From Camelimonas lactis (GTDB taxonomy: Bacteria; Pseudomonadota; Alphaproteobacteria; Rhizobiales; Beijerinckiaceae): 63,227 bases of DNA. The position numbers were made by a program, and so were the translations under genes. How positions within the stretch are numbered: position 1 is the stretch's first letter; each line of letters starts with the position of its first letter. The notes below the pieces were generated by a model. The model was given only the letters and a program-made list of their open reading frames with translations, had not been told where the DNA came from and made no database searches. Positions 1-8,800 of the stretch are shown piece after piece. The DNA lies in assembly GCF_004342915.1 (NCBI RefSeq), contig NZ_SLWL01000018.1:1-63227 (forward strand). Direction: 5' to 3'.

Positions 1-97
1 GCTGCCCGAGGCGTGGAATCGATGCCCACGATGCCGTGGAATCCATGCCCACGATCGCGTGGAATCGATGCCCATCATCCGTGGAATCCGCACACAG
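1..97. repeat. IS21-family-type terminal repeats (left edge)
   Basis: Four copies of a short unit with a core like TGCCCA-N7-GTGGAAT begin about every 23 bp; GTGGAA starts at 13, 36, 59 and 81. The mirror image of the same array sits at the right end of the window. Multiple internal copies of a terminal repeat are typical of IS21-family ends, where the transposase binds. The element body is outside the window. The tip is probably near 91-97, just before coding sequence resumes. The family call rests on repeat architecture only, because no istA or istB is visible. Confidence 0.65.
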
Positions 98-235
98 ATG
101 ACCCAGGGCATGATCAACGCCGCCGCCTCAGCGACGCGCTGGGCGCCCGGCATCAGCCAGCAGAACGCCGTTGACTATCTGCTCGGCCCGCTGCTGCACG
201 GCATGTGCCCGAACCGCTCGCAGGGCGCCGGCTGA
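92..235 (+). pseudogene. C-terminal remnant of a TetR-family regulator, truncated by the IS end
   Basis: An open frame runs out of the IS repeats and ends at TGA 233-235, giving about 47 residues. It contains GMINAAASATRW and, further on, DYLLGPLLHGMCP. The C-terminus of the double TetR regulator at 58282-59544 has GMINASASARRW and a matching tail, so the two are clearly homologous. The remnant is therefore the last part of a TetR ligand-binding domain whose DNA-binding domain lies beyond the IS or is lost. It cannot work as a regulator as it stands. An ATG at 98 lies in frame, but a 45-residue product would have no function I can name. Confidence 0.6.
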
Positions 236-312
236 GCCAGCCTGCCAGCGCGCCGCCTCCCAGGAACGCTGCCGACGGCCGCCCATGAAATAATGTGATG
301 CAACATATATCA

Positions 313-322
313 AACGATCGTT
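313..322. promoter_or_regulatory. Palindromic operator candidate upstream of the binding-protein gene
   Basis: AACGATCGTT is a perfect 10-bp palindrome in an AT-rich patch (about 285-330), 157 bp upstream of the solute-binding protein gene. TetR-family regulators often bind such sites, and a TetR remnant lies directly upstream, so it may be that regulator's old operator. The assignment is inference. Confidence 0.35.
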
Positions 323-478
323 ATTATAGCGCGATGAAGCGCCGGCGGGCGCCGGACAAGGCGTTAACCGGATGAGGTGACACCGACGCTCCGCGTCGCC
401 GGCGCGACGTCCGGCGTCTCTCCAACCGGCGCCCCGTGCAGGGCCATGCGCCGCCAGAAAGAACCACGGAGGAAGCCA

Positions 479-2188
479 ATGACCACGCGCCATCGCAAGC
501 GACGTATCGCGCGGACCCTCGGGTGCGCCATCGCAGCGTTATCAACCCTTTGCGCCAGCGCCGTGGCCAGCGAAACGCCAAAACCTGGCGGCGTGCTCGA
601 GATCGCCACGCTCTACCGGACGTTGCCCACACTGTCATGGGACCCGGCCGACTGGGGATGGAAGACCAATCACGACACCGGCCAGATGTTCGAACAACTG
701 TTCGCCGCCGATCTGACCAAAGCCAAACGCCTCGGAGGACCACACGCGTTTTACGCCGACGCCTGGCTGCCGTCGGACGCCATCCGGGGCGAACTGGCGG
801 AGCGTTGGGAGTGGAAGCAGAACCCGTTGCGGCTGGAGGTCACGCTGCGCGACGGCGTGCGTTTCCCTGAGAAACCAGGAGTGATGGCCGCCCGTGATTT
901 GGTCGCCGACGACGTGGTTTATGCCTACAACAGGCTGTTGCAGAGCCCCAAGAAAACCGCCGGATATTATGATTACCTCGAAAAAGTGCAGGCGACAGGG
1001 CCGAAAACCGTTGTTTTCACCTTCAAGAAATTTAACTCCGAATGGGATTACCGTTTTGGCTATGGCTATTACTCGGGGATCTATCCGAAGGAAGTGGTTG
1101 AGGCCGGCATCACCGACTGGAAGAAGCTGAACGGCACGGGCCCGTTCATGCTGACGGACTTTGTCCAGGGCAACGCCGCCACCTATACGCGAAATCCCGA
1201 TTACTGGGGCTCCGCGACCATCGGCGGGCAGACCGTCAAACTACCCCTGCTGGACAAGGTGGTGTTCCGCAATATCCGGGATCTGTCGACTGCCAACACG
1301 GCGCTGCGCCAGGGCAAGATCGACATGCTGGAATCGGTGCGCTGGTCGGACGTCGAGCCCCTGAAAAAGTCCGCGCCCCAGCTGCAGTGGGCAAGATGGC
1401 TGTCGATGTCGGGGCAGTTCCTCGCCATGCGGATGGATACCAAACCGTTCGATGACGTGCGCGTGCGGCGCGCGCTGAATATGGCGGTCAACAAACAGGA
1501 GATCATCGACGCCTATTATGGCGGACAGGCGGAACTGTTCTCGCACCCCCAGCATCCTGACTATACCGGATATTACGAGCCGCTGGACAAAATGCCGGAC
1601 AGCGTGCGCGAACTCTACGTCTATGATCCGGCCAGGGCGAAGAAGCTGCTGGCGGAAGCGGGCTACCCGAACGGCTTCAGCTTCAAGGTGCAGGTGTGCG
1701 CCTGCAACCCCGACCACATGGAGTTGCTGCCGCTCGTGGCGGCCTATCTGGAGCAGGTCGGCGTCAGGCTCGACATCCAGCCAATGGAATATGGCAGCTT
1801 CCTCGCCACCATTCTGGCCAAGACGCACGCGCCCGGCCTCTTCTCCTCCACCCCGCACAGCAACCCGACAACGACGCTGCGCACCAATTTTCTGCCAGGC
1901 CAGCAGGCTAACACCGCGATCTATCGCGACCCGGATTTCGACCGCCGCCTTGCTGAAGCCTATGGCGAGCAGGACGAGCCGAAACGGCAGGCCATGATCA
2001 AGGCGTTGACCCGGGAGATCGTCGACAAGGCCCCGTATATCTGGCTGCCGACCCCTTACGTCTTCACCGCCTGGTGGCCCTGGGTCAAGAATTACGGCGG
2101 CGAACTGCGCGCCGGCGCCAACCGCCCCGGGCCAATCTACGCCCGCATCTGGATTGATCAGGAGATGAAGAAAAAAATGGGCTACTGA
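479..2188 (+). CDS. ABC transporter substrate-binding protein, family 5 (peptide/opine type)
   Basis: This is a 569-residue periplasmic binding protein of the SBP_bac_5 family, which captures oligopeptides, nickel chelates, opines or similar ligands for an ABC importer. Residues 1-30 form a signal peptide with an Arg-rich start and an AVA cleavage motif. The mature protein has family-typical stretches such as LRDGVRF near the N-terminus and FDDVRVRRALNMAVN in the middle. The start at 479 is chosen because GGAGGAA at 468-474 is an ideal ribosome-binding site; the frame is open back to 377 without a better one. No permease or ATPase gene adjoins it, so it is an orphan here and must share a transporter encoded elsewhere or be a remnant. 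Substrate unknown. Confidence 0.88.
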   Translation: MTTRHRKRRIARTLGCAIAALSTLCASAVASETPKPGGVLEIATLYRTLPTLSWDPADWGWKTNHDTGQMFEQLFAADLTKAKRLGGPHAFYADAWLPSDAIRGELAERWEWKQNPLRLEVTLRDGVRFPEKPGVMAARDLVADDVVYAYNRLLQSPKKTAGYYDYLEKVQATGPKTVVFTFKKFNSEWDYRFGYGYYSGIYPKEVVEAGITDWKKLNGTGPFMLTDFVQGNAATYTRNPDYWGSATIGGQTVKLPLLDKVVFRNIRDLSTANTALRQGKIDMLESVRWSDVEPLKKSAPQLQWARWLSMSGQFLAMRMDTKPFDDVRVRRALNMAVNKQEIIDAYYGGQAELFSHPQHPDYTGYYEPLDKMPDSVRELYVYDPARAKKLLAEAGYPNGFSFKVQVCACNPDHMELLPLVAAYLEQVGVRLDIQPMEYGSFLATILAKTHAPGLFSSTPHSNPTTTLRTNFLPGQQANTAIYRDPDFDRRLAEAYGEQDEPKRQAMIKALTREIVDKAPYIWLPTPYVFTAWWPWVKNYGGELRAGANRPGPIYARIWIDQEMKKKMGY

Positions 2189-2346
2189 ACGCCACCCAGA
2201 CCTGGCCGACGCCACCGCGTCCGCCAGGCCCTGGAGGCGTAGCCAGCCCAAAACGCCCCGCCAGATTGAGGACGTGAGGAAGCACAACAACTCCCGACCG
2301 CAGACGCCGGGCAACCAATCGTCACGCCCGATTAATCCGGTCGCGT

Positions 2347-3645
2347 TCAGACATCTTCGGACTCAATCACACAAATATTGAGCATTTCAGTGACAATCTG
2401 CTCAAGCTCGCGGTCTGAGGTGATGAAGGGCGGCATCGTATAGAGCAGCCGCCCGAACGGTCGTAGATAGACGCCCGACGCCACGGCCCGGGCATGCGCC
2501 CGGTCGACATCAATGGGTGAACGCATCTCCACGACGCCAATGGCGCCCAGCACCCGCACGTCGGCGACAGCCGGCATATCCCGCGCCGGGGCCAGGCCAA
2601 TGGTGAGGCCGGCTTCAATGCGCGCCACGTCGTCCCGCCAGGCCCCGGTCTGCAACAGGTCCAGGCTGGCGCAGGCCGCGGCGCAGGCGAGCGGATTGCC
2701 CATGAATGTTGGCCCGTGCATCAGCAGGCCCGGGCTGCCGCCGGCGATGGCCTCCGCAACCGTGCGGCTCGCCACGGTTGCGGCGAACGTGATGTGCCCG
2801 CCCGTCAGCGCCTTGCCGAGACAGATGATATCAGGCCAAACGCCGGCGTGCTCCATGGCGAACATGCGCCCGGTGCGGCCGAACCCTGTCGCCACCTCAT
2901 CAAAGATCAGCAGTACGCCCGCAGCGTCACAAAGCCTGCGCAGGCCTGCGAGATATCGCGGATGGTAAAAGCGCATGCCGCCGGCGCCCTGGACCACCGG
3001 CTCGATAATGAAACCGGCGATGCGCCCGGCCTGTTCGGCAAACAGCGTCTCTACCTCCTGGAGGCCATTGAGCGCCGGGTCTTCGATCCAGGCGTCGCCA
3101 AAGGCCACGGGCGGACGACGGACAAAGAACTGGGGTTGCAGGGAGCCGCCGAAGTGGCCGTGCATGCCGGTTTCCGGGTCACACAGCGACATCGCCTTCC
3201 AGGTGTCGCCGTGATAGCCGCCCCGGGCGCTGGCAAACATGGTCCTGGTTGCATGGCCCCGCGCCGCCTGGGCCTGGCGCGCCATTTTTAGCGCCACCTC
3301 CACAGCCACGGAGCCGCTGTCCGCATAGAAGATGCAGTCAAGCCCCGGGGGGAGCAACCGCACCAGGCGTTGCGCCAGCTCCGTCGCCGGATCGTGGGTC
3401 AGGCCGCCGAACATGACGTGCGGCATGCGCTGGAGCTGGGCCGTCATGGCGGCGACGATTTCCGGGCGCCGGTGGCCGTGCGCCATGCACCACCACGACG
3501 ACATGGCGTCGATCATGCGTCCGCCATCAACGCGCGTGAGATAGACGCCCTGCGCGTCCGTTATCCGGTGCAGCGGCGGCGCCGCCGTCATGCTGGCGTA
3601 AGGTCGCCAGATGTGACGCCGGTCAAATTCATCGGCGCTCAGCAT
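2347..3645 (-). CDS. bioA: Adenosylmethionine-8-amino-7-oxononanoate aminotransferase
   Basis: BioA transfers an amino group from S-adenosylmethionine to 8-amino-7-oxononanoate (KAPA), giving 7,8-diaminononanoate (DAPA), the third-last step of biotin synthesis, in the cytoplasm. The 432-residue protein is a class III PLP aminotransferase of normal length. It has SSWWCMAHGH near residue 50, GGYHGDTWKAMS near 142, FDEVATGFGRTG at 248-259, and the PLP lysine K278 in LGKALTGG. The gene is last in a bioF-bioD-bioA operon and overlaps bioD by 7 nt. No bioB is present in the window. Confidence 0.96.
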   Translation of the reverse strand: MLSADEFDRRHIWRPYASMTAAPPLHRITDAQGVYLTRVDGGRMIDAMSSWWCMAHGHRRPEIVAAMTAQLQRMPHVMFGGLTHDPATELAQRLVRLLPPGLDCIFYADSGSVAVEVALKMARQAQAARGHATRTMFASARGGYHGDTWKAMSLCDPETGMHGHFGGSLQPQFFVRRPPVAFGDAWIEDPALNGLQEVETLFAEQAGRIAGFIIEPVVQGAGGMRFYHPRYLAGLRRLCDAAGVLLIFDEVATGFGRTGRMFAMEHAGVWPDIICLGKALTGGHITFAATVASRTVAEAIAGGSPGLLMHGPTFMGNPLACAAACASLDLLQTGAWRDDVARIEAGLTIGLAPARDMPAVADVRVLGAIGVVEMRSPIDVDRAHARAVASGVYLRPFGRLLYTMPPFITSDRELEQIVTEMLNICVIESEDV

Positions 3646-4280
3646 GACATCGCCTCGCGGACAGGCGCCAGGTCAATTCCGCTGAAGGCGGCGGCCAGCG
3701 TGTCCGGGTTGAGCGGCGCGAGGGGCGGCACGCGGCCGAGGCTTCGCACCCGTCCCATGGCGGCGATGGTCGCTTCGTTATCTGGGTTCGCCGGACCCGA
3801 GAAGATGACGCCAGCCACGCGGCATTCCCTGGCGCGCAAGGCTTCCAGCGAGAGCAAAGTATGGTTGATCGTACCGAGACCGGTGCGGGCGACCAGAACC
3901 ACCGGCGCGGCCCAGCGCCGGAACATCTCGATGAACAGGCATTCCCGGTTGAGCGGAACCAGAACCCCGCCCGCCCCCTCAATGACCAGCGGTCCGTCGA
4001 CGACGGGCATCGCCAGCGCATCCGGCGAAATGTGCACGCCCTCCTGTTCGGCGGACAGGTGCGGGGAGGCCGGCAGCGACAGCCGGTAGATTTCCGGCAG
4101 AACCGGTCGCCCCGACAGACGACGCGCCGCGTCGCTGTCCGTTTCATCATCCAGGCCGGATTGCACCGGTTTCCAGTAGACGCCCTCCAGCGCCTGGACG
4201 AGACCGGCGGCGACAACGGTCTTGCCAACGCCGGTGTCCGTCCCGGTCACAATGAGCGCCCGGCTTGTCCCGCGCCTCAT
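3639..4280 (-). CDS. bioD: ATP-dependent dethiobiotin synthetase
   Basis: BioD closes the ureido ring of dethiobiotin from diaminononanoate, CO2 and ATP. The 213-residue protein has the P-loop GTDTGVGKT (K20), the WKPVQSG motif near residue 36 and the EGAGG motif near 100, all standard for the family. Its start overlaps the bioF stop as ATGA (4277-4280) and its end overlaps bioA by 7 nt, so the three genes are translationally coupled. Confidence 0.96.
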   Translation of the reverse strand: MRRGTSRALIVTGTDTGVGKTVVAAGLVQALEGVYWKPVQSGLDDETDSDAARRLSGRPVLPEIYRLSLPASPHLSAEQEGVHISPDALAMPVVDGPLVIEGAGGVLVPLNRECLFIEMFRRWAAPVVLVARTGLGTINHTLLSLEALRARECRVAGVIFSGPANPDNEATIAAMGRVRSLGRVPPLAPLNPDTLAAAFSGIDLAPVREAMSC

Positions 4281-5473
4281 GACAGGGCCTCCGGCGACAG
4301 GAGATCAGGCCGGCTCGCCAGCGTTTCGAACAGGCGCGTGATGTCCGCTTCGCTGACGTTGCCGGTGATCGAAACGCGCAGGCGCGAGGTTCCGGCCGGC
4401 ACCGTTGGCGGACGAATGCCGCGAACATCGAAGCCTGACGATTGCAGACATGCGGCAAGCTGCATCGTCGCGGCGTCCTCGCCAACGATCAGGGGCATGA
4501 TCTGCGTCGCAAAGCCATCGAGGCCACACAGGCGCCCTGCTTCCGCATGGGCATGGGCGATGCGCCGGCGCGCGCTGGCCTGAAGCTCCGGCTCATCGCC
4601 CAGCAACCGCAGGGCCGCCCGGACAATGGCGGCGGCCAGTGGCGACGGCGCGGTGGCGAAGATGAAGGGACGCGCCCGCGTCACCAGCAGGTCGACCAGG
4701 GGGCGATCGCCACACACCAGGGCGCCGGCGGCTCCCAGGCCCTTGCCGCAAGTGTGCAATGTCAACAGGCGCACGTCCGCGCAATGCCGGGCAAAGCCTG
4801 CCCCGGCCACGCCATGCACGCCGGTTGCGTGCGCCTCATCAACCACCAGAACAGCGTCGTGCCGGCGGGCGAGACCGACGAAGCTTTCCAGCGGGGCCAC
4901 GTCGCCCTCCATGGAATAAACGCTTTCGATCGCCAGCCAGATTTGCCCCCGCCCCCCGTCACGCCGCCATGTCCTGATCCGGTTTTCCGCGTCGTCGGGA
5001 TCATTGTGGGCGAAAGCCGCTGCCTGGCCCCGCCGCAGCCGCACGCCTTCATGCACGCTGGCGTGGATCAGGGCGTCGTAGAGGACGAGATCGTCCGCCC
5101 GCGGCAGGGTGGCGAAAATCGCCTGGTTCGCCTGAAAGCCGCCGCCCATGAACAACGCGGCTTCGGCGCCAAAAAACTGCGCCGCTTCCTGCTCCAGCGC
5201 CTCATGTTCCGCGTGGTTTCCGCGCAGCAGCCGCGAGCCGCCCGAACCGACGGGAACGCCACGCTCCAGGGCGTCGCGCGCCGCGCGCCGCAGACGCCCG
5301 GACGTCGCGAGGCCAAGATAATCGTTTGAAGAGAAATCCAGACCCCGCGCCGGCTGCAGCCTGCGCAACCGGTTCCGCGCCGCCAGGGCGGCCAGGTCAG
5401 CCTCCTGTGCAGGATAGCGGCGTTGCGGGCGTCCGGGCTCGCGGGAGCCGGACGTGGAGGATGGATATGACAT
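4277..5473 (-). CDS. bioF: 8-amino-7-oxononanoate synthase
   Basis: BioF condenses pimeloyl-ACP or pimeloyl-CoA with L-alanine to make KAPA. From ATG 5473 the protein has 398 residues, close to the usual 385-400. It shows FSSNDYLGL near the N-terminus, DEAHATGV in the PLP domain and the PLP lysine K244 in HTCGKGLG. The frame is open upstream with other ATGs at 5506 and 5536. The start at 5473 is preferred because the protein then begins near the family N-terminus and an AGGTGG lies just upstream, although its spacing is short. First gene of the operon; a BioR-type box lies 77 bp upstream. Confidence 0.94.
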   Translation of the reverse strand: MSYPSSTSGSREPGRPQRRYPAQEADLAALAARNRLRRLQPARGLDFSSNDYLGLATSGRLRRAARDALERGVPVGSGGSRLLRGNHAEHEALEQEAAQFFGAEAALFMGGGFQANQAIFATLPRADDLVLYDALIHASVHEGVRLRRGQAAAFAHNDPDDAENRIRTWRRDGGRGQIWLAIESVYSMEGDVAPLESFVGLARRHDAVLVVDEAHATGVHGVAGAGFARHCADVRLLTLHTCGKGLGAAGALVCGDRPLVDLLVTRARPFIFATAPSPLAAAIVRAALRLLGDEPELQASARRRIAHAHAEAGRLCGLDGFATQIMPLIVGEDAATMQLAACLQSSGFDVRGIRPPTVPAGTSRLRVSITGNVSEADITRLFETLASRPDLLSPEALS

Positions 5474-5549
5474 GCGCCACCTGATCGTGCGTTGACCGGA
5501 GATCATGAAAATAGCTAATTCGGCCGCCGCGTCCATTGTCTTCTTATTT

Positions 5550-5559
5550 TTATCTATAA
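5550..5559. promoter_or_regulatory. BioR operator for the biotin operon
   Basis: TTATCTATAA matches the published alphaproteobacterial BioR consensus TTATMKATAA at all ten positions. It lies in a very AT-rich stretch (5540-5605) directly upstream of bioF, where a promoter would be. BioR is a GntR-family biotin repressor; its gene is not in this window. The match supports repression of bioFDA when biotin is plentiful. Confidence 0.75.
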
Positions 5560-5878
5560 TATAAAAATAGACATAATATTTTGATGTTTATATATTTTGT
5601 TGACGATCACACATGCCTCCGCGCGCGATGGCGGCTCAGGCGCCGCCGATCCGTTGCGATTTCTGATAATTAATCTATTATTACCGCCTGTGACGCAAAA
5701 GCGCAGGCGGCGATGTTGCCCACTCTTCGCGACAGGCCAATGCGCTGGGGCCACGTCTGGGTTCAGCGCCCGGCCATCAGAACTCTTGCGCGCCGGGCAT
5801 GCCGAGGCGGGCGACAGATCCGCATTCCGTCATGTGAAAGGCGCATTCCGGTCATGAAGCAACAAGGCGCGGCATAGC
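5560..5878. other. Intergenic region between bioF and the copper genes, with a hairpin
   Basis: The left part (to about 5605) is AT-rich and probably holds the bioF promoter. At 5684-5710 there is a hairpin with outer arms CCGCCT and AGGCGG and inner arms CGC/GCG around an AAAA loop, next to an AT-rich stretch (5664-5682). It could be a leader structure or a metal-responsive site for the copper genes to the right, but no known motif is recognisable. Short open frames here look random. Confidence 0.4.
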
Positions 5879-6229
5879 TTGAAACAGCACGCGGCTCGCC
5901 TGGCGGTCACATTGACCGCCGCATATGCCCTGGTCCTGCATCTGCTGTTCGCCTCTGCCCTCATGGCGTCAATGCCGCGAGGGGCGGAGGGGATTTGCTT
6001 TGGGGCGCAGTCCGCGCAAACGCCCCCGGAACAGGACAGAAAAACCAGCCGCATCCATTGCCCGGACTGTATTTTCCGCAACCAGCTGGCTCCAGCCCCG
6101 CCCGCGCCGCAACTGTCGGCGCGCGCCGCCGCCAGTCCAGTCGCCCATCCGCCAGTCATCTGGCGCACGGCCGGATACGACGCCCCACGGCGGGCATGGC
6201 AGCCACGGGCGCCTCCCATCTCCGCGTGA
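5879..6229 (+). CDS. DUF2946 family protein (copper-associated)
   Basis: The 116-residue product has a hydrophobic N-terminal segment (about residues 8-30), then a CPDC pair in HCPDCIF near residue 62, a proline/alanine-rich linker, and a C-terminal PRAPP motif. This pattern is that of DUF2946 proteins, small secreted or membrane-anchored proteins often encoded beside copper genes. The start is TTG at 5879, because the nearby ATG at 5854 runs into a stop and the next in-frame ATG would remove the signal segment. The next gene is an OprC-like copper receptor, which supports a copper role. The biochemical function of the family is not established. Confidence 0.7.
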   Translation: MKQHAARLAVTLTAAYALVLHLLFASALMASMPRGAEGICFGAQSAQTPPEQDRKTSRIHCPDCIFRNQLAPAPPAPQLSARAAASPVAHPPVIWRTAGYDAPRRAWQPRAPPISA

Positions 6230-6353
6230 CGCCCGGGAACATCCTGACGTCGCGGTGACGGCCGGGGTTTTCCCGCATCCCAAATCCAGTTGCCAAACCC
6301 CATTGCTCGTCCGCCGCGCCCGCATGGCGTCGCGGTCAACGGGATCTGCTGTC

Positions 6354-8612
6354 ATGCACATATCGAACCGCCCCATATCAGGCCGCCCTCCGGCGCCGCC
6401 TGCCCGCTCCCTCGCCAACAGCGTGCGCGGCATCGCCTTCACAGGCGTTTCCACCGGCGTGCTGTTGGTTGCCCTGCCTTCCATTTCATGCGCGCAGGCG
6501 CTGGATCAGCGGGCGGATGCGGGGCGCCGCCCATCCGTCGCGACCGACATGCAGCTTCCGCGCATTGACGTGCGGGAGCATGCGCAGCCCGACCGGTCGT
6601 CCATATCGGAGGAACAGGCCTTCGCCGCCGGCCTGACCTCCGCAAACGGCGCCGGCATCCTGAAGAACACGCCAGGCGCGGCGGTCTGGGGCGGCGGCGG
6701 CGTATCTGGCCTGCCCGCCATCAATGGTTTCGGCGCCGACCGGGTGCAGATTTCCATCAACGGCATGCTCTTCGGGATTTTCTGTCCCAACGAGATGAAT
6801 CCGCCGCTTTCCTTCGTGAACCCCGCCATGGTGTCCGACGCGCAGGTGTATTACGGGACCGCCCCCGTCAGCCTTGGCGGCGACTATATCGGGGCCAGGG
6901 TCGATGTGACGGCCGGAGAGCCGCAGTTCGCCACGGAGCCAGGCGTCAGATTCTTCGGCCGCATATCGGGCGTATATCGCAGCAACGGCGACGGGCGCGG
7001 CGTCGACGCCGACGTCACGGCGGCGACCACCGATACGAGCGTGCGCTACACCGGCGGCTGGAGCCGCGCCCGCGACTACCGGGACGGCGATGGGCGGCGC
7101 ATCAAATCAACCCTGTACGAGGCGCAGAACCACAGCCTGAGCGTTTCGAAGCGCATCGACAATCATCTGCTCACCTTCCAGCTTGGCGGGCAGTACATCC
7201 CCGGGCAGGCCTATCCCAACCAGTACATGGACATGGCGTCTAACCGCGGCCTCTATGGCAATGCGCGGTACGCCGGCGTATTCGACTGGGGCTCGCTTGA
7301 CGTGCGCGGTTTCGCCAACAACGTGCGCCACACCATGGGCTTCATACGGCCGGACAAATCCGGCGCGATGCCCATGGACACCCGGTCCACCGACGCCGGC
7401 TATACGGTAAAGGCGACCTGGAGCCTGTCGGAAACCGACACGCTCCGCTTCGGCAGCGAGCTCCATCACAACCGGCTGGACGACTGGTGGAATCCTGTGG
7501 CCGGCTCCATGATGATGGGGCCGGACGTATTCACAACGATCAACAACGGCCACCGGACGCGTCTCGGCGCGTTTGCGGAATGGGAACGCCGTTTCGACGC
7601 CCGCTGGTCCGCCGTGGTCGGCCTGCGCAACGATACGGTGTGGATGAACACCGGCCCGGTGCAGGGCTATAACAGCATGATATACGGCGCAGACGCGGGC
7701 CGCTTCAACAGCCGCGACCATGCCCGCGTCGATGTCAACCTTGACGGATCCGCGGCCCTGCGCTTCCAGCCGGACGCCGCCTCCACCTATGAGCTGGCCT
7801 TCGCCCGGAAAACCCGTTCGCCCAACCTGTATGAACGCTATGCGTGGTCCACCACCCCCATGGCCATGCGCATGATCGGCTGGTTTGGCGACGGCAACGG
7901 CTATGTCGGCAATCTCGACCTGAAACCGGAGACGGCGCATACGGTGAGCGTCACGGCGCAATGGCGCGATCCGGCCGCAGGGCGATGGGAGCTGCGCGTC
8001 TCGCCCTACTACAGTTATGTAACCGACTACATCGACGTTGACCGCTGCGCCATCGGCAAGTGCCTGTCCATGGCGCCGGGCAACCTCGCCGCCAGAAACC
8101 GTTTCGTCTATCTCCAGTTCGCAAATCACGACGCCCGCATGTACGGCGTCAACGTGGACGGCAAGGCGACGCTGTGGGACGACGGCCGCTACGGCAAGGG
8201 CGTCTTGCGCGGGCAACTCAACGCCGTGCTGGGCGAACGCACCGATGGCGTCAATCTTTACCAGATCATGCCAGTGAACGGCCTGCTGGCCCTGGACCAC
8301 AGCCTTGGCGCCTGGACCACAAGCCTGGAAATGCAACTGGCAGGCGCCAGGAACTTCGTCAGCCAGGCGCGCAACGAGGTGAAGACGTCCGCATACGCCC
8401 TGTTCAACATCCGTCTGGGATATCAGTGGGAGATGCTGCGCCTCGATCTGGCGGTCGAGAACATCTTCGACGCCAGATACGACAAACCGCTCGGCGGGGC
8501 CAATCTGGTCAACTTCCGGTCCGCGGGTCCGATGAAGTCCTCACCGGCCTGGGGCTACCCGGTCGCCGGCATGGGCCGCACCTTCAGCGCGCGCCTGTCG
8601 GTTGTGTTCTGA
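6354..8612 (+). CDS. TonB-dependent copper receptor, OprC-like
   Basis: A 752-residue outer-membrane TonB-dependent receptor with an N-terminal signal region (to about residue 47), a plug domain (about 75-190) and a 22-strand type barrel ending in VVF. The plug carries C144-P-N-E-M148 and the barrel carries H326-T-M328. These match in spacing and position the CxxxM and HxM copper ligands described for Pseudomonas OprC (C143/M147 and H323/M325). Together with the upstream DUF2946 gene this points to copper uptake or binding. The frame is open far upstream. ATG 6354 is preferred because it gives a clean signal sequence; ATG 6324 is an alternative. Confidence 0.85.
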   Translation: MHISNRPISGRPPAPPARSLANSVRGIAFTGVSTGVLLVALPSISCAQALDQRADAGRRPSVATDMQLPRIDVREHAQPDRSSISEEQAFAAGLTSANGAGILKNTPGAAVWGGGGVSGLPAINGFGADRVQISINGMLFGIFCPNEMNPPLSFVNPAMVSDAQVYYGTAPVSLGGDYIGARVDVTAGEPQFATEPGVRFFGRISGVYRSNGDGRGVDADVTAATTDTSVRYTGGWSRARDYRDGDGRRIKSTLYEAQNHSLSVSKRIDNHLLTFQLGGQYIPGQAYPNQYMDMASNRGLYGNARYAGVFDWGSLDVRGFANNVRHTMGFIRPDKSGAMPMDTRSTDAGYTVKATWSLSETDTLRFGSELHHNRLDDWWNPVAGSMMMGPDVFTTINNGHRTRLGAFAEWERRFDARWSAVVGLRNDTVWMNTGPVQGYNSMIYGADAGRFNSRDHARVDVNLDGSAALRFQPDAASTYELAFARKTRSPNLYERYAWSTTPMAMRMIGWFGDGNGYVGNLDLKPETAHTVSVTAQWRDPAAGRWELRVSPYYSYVTDYIDVDRCAIGKCLSMAPGNLAARNRFVYLQFANHDARMYGVNVDGKATLWDDGRYGKGVLRGQLNAVLGERTDGVNLYQIMPVNGLLALDHSLGAWTTSLEMQLAGARNFVSQARNEVKTSAYALFNIRLGYQWEMLRLDLAVENIFDARYDKPLGGANLVNFRSAGPMKSSPAWGYPVAGMGRTFSARLSVVF

Positions 8613-8618
8613 TATCAG

Positions 8619-8645
8619 TGGGCGGTGGGCAAGCCCCATCGCCCA
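8619..8645. terminator. Strong stem-loop after the copper receptor gene
   Basis: An 11-bp stem (one G-T pair) with a 5-nt loop begins 6 nt after the receptor stop codon: arms TGGGCGGTGGG and CCCATCGCCCA. There is no T-run behind it, so it may stabilise the mRNA end or act as a weak terminator between two convergent genes. Confidence 0.4.
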
Positions 8646-8800
8646 TTGGCCAGGCCACGGCGTATCGGCGCTTTCACACCGCCAGGCCCGCCGCCGCTAC
8701 GGCCGCGGCAGGCGCTGATGTTCGGGCGTCAATGTTCAGACGTATGAGAAATCCGGGCGCGCAACCGATGGTGGGCGCCGTCTGGCGTCCGCCGATCCCG

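Noticed and set aside
1-97. Short regularly spaced repeats as a CRISPR array
   Set aside because: Units are near-continuous with no unique spacers, and the mirror image at the other edge fits IS ends.
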